In this document: in pieces, positions 35,435 to 42,516 of the stretch
Position numbering within the stretch: position 1 is the stretch's first letter
How the letters are laid out: every line of letters begins with the position of its first letter
Assembly: GCA_019420325.1 (NCBI GenBank)
Contig: JAHZHK010000003.1
Coordinates: 1,684-60,896 of the forward strand
Length of the DNA stretch: 59,213 nucleotides
Source of the DNA: Coriobacteriaceae bacterium
GTDB taxonomy: Bacteria > Actinomycetota > Coriobacteriia > Coriobacteriales > UMGS124
Direction: 5' to 3'
Notes under the pieces: model-generated
Told to the model about the DNA's origin: nothing
What the model saw: only the letters and a program-made list of their open reading frames with translations
Database searches by the model: none
Translations under genes and position numbers: made by a program

Positions 35435-37177
35435 ATGGAACTCAACCGTCGTCAGTTTGTCGAGGGTGCCGGTGCCGCCGCTGCCGGCGTCGCTGCCATG
35501 GGCGCACTTGCCGGTGTCGCTGTGGCCGATGAGCAGGAGGCCATGACCGCCGACAAGCTTGAGGGTGCCAAGTGGAGCTTCGAGATCGCTCCCGACCCCA
35601 TCCCTGAGGATCAGATTTCCAAGACTGTCACGCACGACATCGTCGTCGTGGGCGCCGGTATGGCTGGCGTCTGCACCGCCGTCTCCGCTGCCGAGGAGGG
35701 CGCCGACGTCATCCTCTTCTCCGCTTCTTCCAAGGCCATGAGCCGCGGCGGTTCCAACCACGCCATCGGTTCCAAGTATCAGGTGGAGAAGGGCATCGAA
35801 TACAATCCTGAGCTCGCCCGCAAGATCGTCAAGACCGAGCAGACCTCCGGCACCTACCTCATGGACAAGAAGAAGTGGGCCCGCTGGATCAACAACTCCG
35901 CCGAGTCCATCAACTGGACCATCGAGCTCATGGAGGGCAAGGGCCTGCATTGCTGTCTGGAGCCCGGCTATCCCGATCCCGACGGCGTCATTGACGTGCC
36001 GCCCGCGTCGCACAACTTCTACAGCGACGAGCAGCCCTTTGGCGCTCTGTGGGGCGCCCCCATCGAGGCCCAGACTTACGCGCAGATCTTCACCGAGGAC
36101 CTCGGCGGCGAGATCGACTACAACACCCGTGCCCTCTACCTTATCCGCGATGACGACAACACTGGCCGTGTGAGCGCCGTTGTTGCCCAGGACGCCGACG
36201 GCAACTACATCAAGTACGAGGCCACCAAGGCCGTCGTGCTTGCCACGGGCGACTTCTCCAAGGACCGCGACCTCATGGCCCGCTACAGCCCCATGGCTTA
36301 CAAGTGGTTCAAGGACGCCATCAGCTGGGACAAGATCGACTACGACACCGAGCTTGCCTATGACGGCCTCATGCCCGGCGACGGCCAGAAGATGGGCCTG
36401 TGGGTCGGCGCCGCTTGGCAGAAGACCTTCCCCGTTGCTCCCATGATCAACGGCGGTGCCACCGGTCCCGCTCACGGTGTCATCTCCAACTTCTGGGGCA
36501 TCAACCTCGACATTCACGGCGAGCGCTACCAGAACGAGATTACCAACTTCGCTTACGGCGCCATCTCCAAGCTGCAGCTTCCCCAGCAGACCGCCTTTGC
36601 CGTGTGGGACACCAACTATGCCTACACGCAGGACACCTGGGAGGCCTTCGGCTGCTGCATCGACCTCGAGAACGGCATTCAGCCCTCGACCCCCGAGGAG
36701 CTTATCGCCGGTTGGGACAAGAACGCCGAAGCCGGCGTCGTCGAGGGCATCGGTTCTTCCACGACCTACTACAAGGCCGACACCATCGAGGAGCTTGTTG
36801 AGAAGATGGCCGCTGACGGCATCGATGGCGACAATGCCCTCGAGTCCATCAAGCGTTACAACGAGTATGCCAAGAACGGCCTTGATGAGGAGTTCCATGT
36901 GAACCCCGAGTACCTGTTCCCCATCGAGACCGGCCCGTTCTACGCCACCAAGTCTGTGGGCGCCACCTTCCTCACCGTGTGCGGCGGCCTGCGCACCAAC
37001 GAGAAGATGCAGGTGTGCGACGAGAACGACGAGCCCATCGAGGGCCTGTACAACACCGGCATCATGACCGGCGACTTCTATGCCAACACCTACAACTTCG
37101 TGATGCCCGGCCAGAACCTTGGTGCCGTGTGCGGCACGCTGTCCTACCTGCTCGGTAAGGACCTGGCACAGCTGTAA
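35435..37177 (+). CDS. Tat-exported FAD-dependent oxidoreductase, divergent fumarate-reductase family
   Basis: A 580-residue secreted flavoprotein. NRRQFVEGAG is a twin-arginine signal, followed by an Ala-rich hydrophobic run and VAVADEQ. The FAD site is HDIVVVGAGMAGVCTAVSAAEEG. The C-terminal FAD-contact segment FVMPGQNLGAVCGTL ends the protein. The catalytic residues of fumarate reductases are not evident: the IHPT, RGxGG, HHxMGG and GANRxGGN motifs are replaced (for example TFLTVCGGLRTNEKMQ). The substrate is therefore unlikely to be fumarate and could be another dietary or host compound. AAAGGGG precedes the ATG. It lies ~260 bp upstream of a second reductase in the same direction. Confidence 0.85.
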   Translation: MELNRRQFVEGAGAAAAGVAAMGALAGVAVADEQEAMTADKLEGAKWSFEIAPDPIPEDQISKTVTHDIVVVGAGMAGVCTAVSAAEEGADVILFSASSKAMSRGGSNHAIGSKYQVEKGIEYNPELARKIVKTEQTSGTYLMDKKKWARWINNSAESINWTIELMEGKGLHCCLEPGYPDPDGVIDVPPASHNFYSDEQPFGALWGAPIEAQTYAQIFTEDLGGEIDYNTRALYLIRDDDNTGRVSAVVAQDADGNYIKYEATKAVVLATGDFSKDRDLMARYSPMAYKWFKDAISWDKIDYDTELAYDGLMPGDGQKMGLWVGAAWQKTFPVAPMINGGATGPAHGVISNFWGINLDIHGERYQNEITNFAYGAISKLQLPQQTAFAVWDTNYAYTQDTWEAFGCCIDLENGIQPSTPEELIAGWDKNAEAGVVEGIGSSTTYYKADTIEELVEKMAADGIDGDNALESIKRYNEYAKNGLDEEFHVNPEYLFPIETGPFYATKSVGATFLTVCGGLRTNEKMQVCDENDEPIEGLYNTGIMTGDFYANTYNFVMPGQNLGAVCGTLSYLLGKDLAQL

Positions 37178-37204
37178 ATAGCTGAAGGATTGCTCTGCTT
37201 GCTC

Positions 37205-37284
37205 GCCTGAGGGATTTCCCACGCTGCTGGTCCTCGCCGCAAAAGACGCGGCTGCGGATTCGCAGCTTAGGGAAACCCTCAGGC
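37205..37284 (+). repeat. Family B 3'-UTR palindrome (after the first of two flavin reductases)
   Basis: The outer arm GCCTGAGGGATTTCCC pairs with 37270-37284, leaving one bulged A. The 49-nt core starts ACGCTGCTGGTCCTC and ends GGATTCGCAGCTTA, with apical helix GCCGC/GCGGC. It starts 27 bases after the stop codon, in sense orientation. Confidence 0.9.
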
Positions 37285-37434
37285 TGGCGTTGTTCTGGCT
37301 GGTAGCACCCGGGGTCCTCAACTCCCGCGAAGACAGCCGGTTATTGCTTTTAAAACCTTGGGGATCGATCGGGGGCCAGCTGCGGCATTTGCAGCTGGCC
37401 CCCGGTGAGACAATAAGATGAAAGGATTTGGAAC

Positions 37435-39531
37435 ATGACCCTCTCTCGTCGTTCTTTCCTTGCTGGTGCTGGCGTTGCCGCTCTGGCTGCTGGTTCTGCC
37501 GCCACTGCGTTTGCTGGTGGCACTGGTTCCGATGAGGACATGAAGTATGCTGCCCCCACCGAGGCTGGCGGCGTCAACACTGCAGGCCCTGCTTATGAGA
37601 AGGCCGTGCCTTCCTTCATGACTGCCCCCGAGCCTATCGACCCCGCTAGCTGCGCTTCCACCAAGACCGCCGACGTCATCGTCATCGGTGCCGGTAACTC
37701 GGGCTGCGCTGCCGCCAGCTCCTGCGTCGACAACGGTCTCAACGTCATTGTCATCGAGAAGCTCGGCACCGTTCAGGGCCGTGGCGGCGGCATGGGCCTG
37801 TGCAACACCAAGTTCACCAAGGCCTATGGCGAGAAGATCGGCCAGGACCTCACGGTCAACATCGAAGAGGCCCAGCACCGCTGGATCCGCACCTGCGCAA
37901 GCCGCGTGAAGGAGTCCCTCGTCTCCCTGTGGTTCAACAAGTCTGGCGAGGCTGGCGACTGGTTCATCGACAAGGCTGCAGAGTACGGCGTCGAGCCCGA
38001 CTCGTTCCGCGCCTATGCGCCCAACGCCATCATTCCCGAGAGCTTCTCGTATCACCAGTTCCACAAGGTGGACGACTCGGTGACCTTCCCCGAGGAGACG
38101 GGCTACTTCCTGCCCACCGCCGTGCTGTACGTCGACTCCCAGGATGCCGACAAGCACAACGGCGTGTGCGCGACCTATGACTTCTACACCTGCGCCCAGC
38201 AGCTCGTGAAGGACGAGTCCGGCCGCATCACCGGCGTCATCGCCACCGATGCCGACGGCAACAACGTGTACTACGAGGGCACCAAGGCAGTCGTGCTTGC
38301 TACCGGCGGCATCGACATGGACGAGGAAATGGTGGACTACTACTGCGAGCCCATCGTCCACGGTTGCCTTGAGAACCAGAACGGCCCTGCCGGCTACTCC
38401 ACCGGCGACGGCCACAAGATGGGCCTGTGGGTTGGCGCCGGCATGCAGGACGGCCCCTTCCCGCTCATGCTCCATCCCCAGGCTGGCTGCATGTTCCACG
38501 GTGCCTTCATGTTCCTCAACCTCGAGGGCGAGCGCTTCTGCAACGAGGGCACTTGGGTGCAGGGCAAGTCGATGAACGTCATGCGCCAGACCGACCACAT
38601 CGCTTGGGCCATCATGGACGCCAACTACGGCGAGCAGAACGTCAAGACGCTTGAGAACGGCGTGGGCGGCGGCATGTTCTGGGACTCCATGGGCGGCGAG
38701 GTGGGCGACCCCTTCAAGCCCGAGGACGTCACCGCCATCGTCGACGCGGCCATCCAGGCTGACAACGACAGCGCTTACAAGGCTGATACCCTTGAGGAGC
38801 TCGCCGAGCTCATCGGCATCGACGCCGACACCATGAAGGCTTCTGTCGAGCGTTACAACACGCTGGTTGAGAACGGCGTTGACGAAGACTTCCACAAGCA
38901 GGCTGACTTCCTGTTCCCCGTCACCGAGCCCCCGTTCTACGCCTGCAAGGTCGGTGTAGCCCTGCTTGCCATCGTCGGCGGCCTTGACATTAACCGCCGC
39001 CTGCAGGTGCTCGACACCAACCGCAAGCCCATCGAGGGCCTCTATGCCACCGGTAACGCTTCGGGCGATCTGTATGCCGTTGACTACCCCATCAACATGG
39101 CCGGCAACTCCAACGGTCGTGCTCTGACCTGGGGTTACCTGCTCGGCCAGATCATCGCTGGCACGAGCGACCTTGTTGCCGAGACCGTTCCCGCTGAGAA
39201 GGCCGAGGTTGTTGAGGAGGCTCCCGCGCAGGAGGCTCCCGCAGCTGCCGGTACCGGCGAGCTTGCCGACGGCACCTACACGGGTACCGGCAAGGGCATT
39301 GGCGGTACGTTCGACGTCACGGTGACCGTCGAGGGCGGCAAGATCGCTTCCGTCGAGGTCGGCGAGAACGCCGAGACCGCAGGCATTGGCTCCAAGGCCA
39401 TCGAGCAGCTTCCCGCCAAGATTGTCGAGGCCAACGGTATTGACGGCGTCGAGGCTGTCTCCGGTGCCAGCGTGACCTCCAAGGCCATCTTTACGGCCGT
39501 CACCGAAGCACTCGCAGGCGCACAGGCTTAG
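37435..39531 (+). CDS. Tat-exported flavoprotein with FAD-binding and C-terminal FMN-binding domains
   Basis: A 698-residue secreted reductase. SRRSFLAGAG is the Tat signal. The FAD site is DVIVIGAGNSGCAAASSCVDNG. After a Glu/Ala/Pro linker (~583-610) comes an FMN_bind domain (~615-698) whose SGASVTS motif is the usual site of covalent FMN attachment by ApbE. The FMN domain probably passes electrons to FAD. Of the fumarate-reductase active site only an HP motif (MLHPQAG) is seen; the other key motifs are replaced (VGGLDINRRLQ, MAGNSNGRAL). The substrate is thus unknown. GAAAGGA precedes the ATG. It is likely controlled with the upstream reductase by the LuxR gene at 33435. Confidence 0.9.
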   Translation: MTLSRRSFLAGAGVAALAAGSAATAFAGGTGSDEDMKYAAPTEAGGVNTAGPAYEKAVPSFMTAPEPIDPASCASTKTADVIVIGAGNSGCAAASSCVDNGLNVIVIEKLGTVQGRGGGMGLCNTKFTKAYGEKIGQDLTVNIEEAQHRWIRTCASRVKESLVSLWFNKSGEAGDWFIDKAAEYGVEPDSFRAYAPNAIIPESFSYHQFHKVDDSVTFPEETGYFLPTAVLYVDSQDADKHNGVCATYDFYTCAQQLVKDESGRITGVIATDADGNNVYYEGTKAVVLATGGIDMDEEMVDYYCEPIVHGCLENQNGPAGYSTGDGHKMGLWVGAGMQDGPFPLMLHPQAGCMFHGAFMFLNLEGERFCNEGTWVQGKSMNVMRQTDHIAWAIMDANYGEQNVKTLENGVGGGMFWDSMGGEVGDPFKPEDVTAIVDAAIQADNDSAYKADTLEELAELIGIDADTMKASVERYNTLVENGVDEDFHKQADFLFPVTEPPFYACKVGVALLAIVGGLDINRRLQVLDTNRKPIEGLYATGNASGDLYAVDYPINMAGNSNGRALTWGYLLGQIIAGTSDLVAETVPAEKAEVVEEAPAQEAPAAAGTGELADGTYTGTGKGIGGTFDVTVTVEGGKIASVEVGENAETAGIGSKAIEQLPAKIVEANGIDGVEAVSGASVTSKAIFTAVTEALAGAQA

Positions 39532-39544
39532 ATTCGTCCCGATC

Positions 39545-39625
39545 GCCGGCGGATTCGCCACGCTGCAGTCCTCACAGGGCAAAGTGCGCCCTGCTGCGGA
39601 TTTGCAGCTTAGGCGAACCGCCGGC
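39545..39625 (+). repeat. Family B 3'-UTR palindrome (after the FAD/FMN reductase)
   Basis: The outer arm GCCGGCGGATTCGCC pairs with GGCGAACCGCCGGC, with one bulged A. The core starts ACGCTGCAGTCCTC and ends GGATTTGCAGCTTA, and the apical helix is CAGGGC/GCCCTG. It starts 13 bases after the stop codon, in sense orientation. Confidence 0.9.
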
Positions 39626-39682
39626 TGACGCAATTTCAGTCGTGTGCGGTTTTTCAGCTTTAAAACCAGATTTACAAGAGTC

Positions 39683-39724
39683 GAGGGCCGCCCTTTTCCC
39701 TGCGTTGGGAGAAGGGCGGCCCTC
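39683..39724. terminator. Strong terminator-like hairpin
   Basis: GAGGGCCGCCCTTTTCCC pairs with GGGAGAAGGGCGGCCCTC with one mismatch and a six-base loop. No real T-tract follows. It is related to the hairpin at 33201-33240. Confidence 0.55.
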
Positions 39725-40148
39725 GTTGTTGTGTGGGCCTAAAGCCCCCAACGATACCTCGGGGCAGTTCCTTAAGCGGTAAATCTGCAGTTACCAAGCG
39801 GTTTTGTGTCCGAGATGTCGTCCAAGAACGAGGCGCAGACTACCCAAATGTCCTTAAGTCCCTAACGACACCTTTGGGGAAGAGTGCGCAGTTTGGGGGC
39901 GGTCTCCTGAGTCGCGAATCCGCAGCCGCCGGATGGTTTTAAGCTTTAAACGGCACCCTCGGAGCAGAGTGCGCAGCCCCGCGACGGTTCCCTAAGCTGC
40001 AAATCCGCAGCCACGGTCTGTGCGGCGAGGACTGCAGCGTGGGAATCCGTCGCGGGGCGTCCGGGAAGGACTCGGCCCCGGTGCCCCTGCGAGGCCCAGC
40101 GGCGTGGAGATCCGCCCCCGAGCGTCCGGGAAGAACTCGGCCCCGTGT
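39725..40148. repeat. Mosaic of partial and complete family B repeats
   Basis: No gene is supported. It holds diverged half-elements (about 39735-39935) and then a complete family B palindrome (39976-40058). A further partial right half (about 40059-40140) reaches the CHAP gene. Words such as GGTTTTAAGCTTTAAACGG, GGAGCAGAGTGCGCAG and GTCCGGGAAG recur here and in 42140-42516. Confidence 0.8.
39976..40058 (-). repeat. Family B 3'-UTR palindrome (after the CHAP gene)
   Basis: The outer arm GCCCCGCGACGGTTCCC pairs fully with 40041-40058 except for one bulged A. The core has the GCTGC/GCAGC middle helix. It is in sense orientation to the minus-strand CHAP gene, about 90 bases beyond its stop. Confidence 0.9.
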
Positions 40149-42101
40149 CTACCGATGAAAGGCCGGCACGCCGAAGCCGATGTTGTAGGCACCGGCGGTG
40201 TAGTAGATGCTCTCTTTGATGCCGCCTGCGATGGCGCCCACGGTCTTGTACCAGCCGTTGCCTACCTCCACGACTATCTCGGCATGGTCGGCGGAGACGC
40301 CAATCTGGTTGGCGAAGGAGTTTTCCCAGCGGAAGAAGGCGACCGAGCCAACGCGGGGAGTCATGTCGTGCTGGCCCTTTTCAATCATGAGGTCGAGATA
40401 CTTGTGCGGCCAGCTGTCGACGAAGCCGTCTGCGAGGAATCCGCTCATGCCAGCGGCCTTGAAGATGTGGCGTACCGTGGCCATGCAGGGGCCGTACCCA
40501 CAGTACGAGCCGCCGTCGGCCTTCACCTCCTTGAGGTAGCCGAATGCCGTTGACTCGCTGCCGCCCAGCTCAGCCAGGGCAAACTGCACGATGCGTCGCA
40601 CTTCCTCGTCGCGGGTGTACATGCGCCCCGTCTCCTCGTCGAAGAAATGCCATGAGTTGTTGACGTATTGCTGACCGGTGTACAGGCCGCCGTCATAGTT
40701 GTCGTAGTAATACGTGTTGGTCTTGCCGGATTCCGAGGCCTCGGTGAGGCCGCAGTTGAGGCCTGTCTGCTCGTCAATATTGCGCCAGGAGCCGTGGATG
40801 AACTGCTTGCCTGTGAGCTGGCTGCCGGTAATGGGGTCAAAGTACGAGACAACGTTGTTGCCCAGGTACAGGAAACCATATCCGAGCTGACCCTTGTCGT
40901 TGAACAGGTACGTCTTGTCTTCGATGGTCTGCAAGCCGGTGAGGGGTTTGCCGTCGTTGTCGTAGTAATAGCGATAGCCGCCAATGTTCTGCCAGCCGAT
41001 AAGCACGGCCGGCTCCTGTGACGGGGGATTCGATTCAGGCTTGTCAGGCGAGGGGGTCTCGGGTTGCGAGCCGTCACCCTTGTCGGTCGTTCCTCCTTGG
41101 GGAGCATCGGTCCCCGTACCGGGCTTATCGGGTTCAGGAGTCTCAGGCTGCGAGCCGTCGCCCATGTCGGTTACCCCTCCCTGAGAGGCATCAGTCCCCG
41201 TGCCAGGCGTATCGGGTTCGGGAGTCCCAGACTGCGGGTTGTCGCCCTTGTCGGTTGTCTCTCCCTGGGAGGCATCGGTTCCCGTGCCGGGTTTATCGGT
41301 GTCACTCGTCGATTCATCAGCCGAGCCGCCGTTGCTTTCCTGCTCATCGGCCTTGCTGCCAGCACCATCAGGGCTGCTGTTTTGGTCTGCGCTTGCACCG
41401 CTTGTAGCGCCGTTCTGATCGGCGCCATCGCTGCCTGGGGCGACACCCTGGTTTTCGTTCGCACCGTTCGCGGCATCGCCCTGAGTGCCGTTGCCTTGGT
41501 CTGCGCTGATACCACCTTCAACGTTGCCTTGAGTGGTGCTGCTACTCGATCCTGCGTCCGAAGCATCGCTTTGGCCTGCATTCGAGCTGCTTGAAGCGCT
41601 GTCTTGCTTTGCGTTTGAGCTGCCAGAAATGGTGTTTTGCCCAGTGTCGCCGTTGTTCGCGCCTGCGCCGCTCGAGGTGCCATCTAGTCCCGCGCTGCCC
41701 TGGCTTGCGCCCATGCTGTTCGAGGTTTCAGTTTGTCCGGTATTGCTGGCATCTGTATTCGAGTTGCTTGGGGCGCCGTCTTGTCCGGTGTTATTGCCCT
41801 CCGTGTTATCTGCGGAACCGTTATGCGTGCTGTAGGAGCTGCCTGGGACATCGCCCTCACTTGAGGGCGCATTGGCCTCGTCGTCAATCACTGCCTGCAT
41901 CTCGCCAAAGTAGGGGAGGGGAGTGGCGCTGTGGTTGTTGTCCGACTGGTATTCAAAACAGTCGATGACAGGGGAGTCTGCATCCAACTGCTCATCTGCC
42001 AGCGCAAACGCGGGCGTCGCGCTCATCAATGCGCTCAGCGCGAGCGATGCCAAAACAACGTTGTGCCTATGCTGCCTCTTCCAGTGTGCTTGACGGGTCA
42101 C
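40149..42101 (-). CDS. Secreted CHAP-domain cell-wall hydrolase with choline/glucan-binding-type repeats
   Basis: A 650-residue secreted protein. The GTG at 42101 has GGAGGAG upstream. A signal peptide (hydrophobic run ~14-34, ALADEQ) is followed by a long low-complexity region rich in Ser, Gly, Asn, Asp, Gln, Thr and then Pro (~75-370). Next come four or five CW-binding type repeats (~372-500; words such as GGYRYYYDNDGKPLTG and GSWRNIDEQTG). The C-terminal ~150 residues form a CHAP-like amidase/endopeptidase: CGYGPCMATV holds the probable catalytic Cys, and SADHAEIVVEV the His. It likely cleaves peptidoglycan during growth or lysis. It has no sortase motif, so attachment relies on the repeats. 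Confidence 0.87.
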   Translation of the reverse strand: MTRQAHWKRQHRHNVVLASLALSALMSATPAFALADEQLDADSPVIDCFEYQSDNNHSATPLPYFGEMQAVIDDEANAPSSEGDVPGSSYSTHNGSADNTEGNNTGQDGAPSNSNTDASNTGQTETSNSMGASQGSAGLDGTSSGAGANNGDTGQNTISGSSNAKQDSASSSSNAGQSDASDAGSSSSTTQGNVEGGISADQGNGTQGDAANGANENQGVAPGSDGADQNGATSGASADQNSSPDGAGSKADEQESNGGSADESTSDTDKPGTGTDASQGETTDKGDNPQSGTPEPDTPGTGTDASQGGVTDMGDGSQPETPEPDKPGTGTDAPQGGTTDKGDGSQPETPSPDKPESNPPSQEPAVLIGWQNIGGYRYYYDNDGKPLTGLQTIEDKTYLFNDKGQLGYGFLYLGNNVVSYFDPITGSQLTGKQFIHGSWRNIDEQTGLNCGLTEASESGKTNTYYYDNYDGGLYTGQQYVNNSWHFFDEETGRMYTRDEEVRRIVQFALAELGGSESTAFGYLKEVKADGGSYCGYGPCMATVRHIFKAAGMSGFLADGFVDSWPHKYLDLMIEKGQHDMTPRVGSVAFFRWENSFANQIGVSADHAEIVVEVGNGWYKTVGAIAGGIKESIYYTAGAYNIGFGVPAFHR

Positions 42102-42139
42102 GTGGCTCCTCCTCGCAATTCAGCATGCGTTCAGAGCAT

Positions 42140-42516
42140 CATACCCGCAACCCCCACCCCACCGCCACCCTCGGAGCAGTGCACCGCTCCGGGACGGTCC
42201 CCAACCCGCGAATCCGTACCCGCCAATTGGTTTTAGCCCCCAACGGCATCCCTTGGAGCAGAGCACGCGACTCAGACACCGTCCCCCAACCCGCGAATCC
42301 GCACCCGCAAGATGGTTTTAAGCTTTAAACGGCATCCCTGGAGCAGAGTGTGCAGCCTTGAGGCGGTTCCCTAAGCTGCAAATCCGCAGCCGCGGTCTGT
42401 GCGGCGAGGACTGCAGCGTGGGAATCCGCCTCAAGGCGTCCGGGAAGGACTCGGCCCCGGTGCCCCTGCGAGGACCAGCGGCGTGGAGATCCGCCCCCAA
42501 GCGTCCGGGAAGAACT
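42140..42516. repeat. Mosaic of tandem half-elements and a complete family B repeat
   Basis: No gene is supported. Three units of roughly 80 bp follow each other (about 42160, 42232 and 42313). Each has a GGTTTTA(AGC) word, GGAGCAGAG and CGCGAATCCG or GCAAATCCG. The third continues into the complete palindrome 42355-42437. A partial right half then runs to the ATPase stop codon. Confidence 0.8.
42355..42437 (-). repeat. Family B 3'-UTR palindrome (after the metal ATPase gene)
   Basis: The outer arm GCCTTGAGGCGGTTCCC pairs fully with 42420-42437 except for one bulged A. The core has GCTGC/GCAGC and apical GCCGC/GCGGC helices. It is in sense orientation to the minus-strand ATPase gene. Confidence 0.92.
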
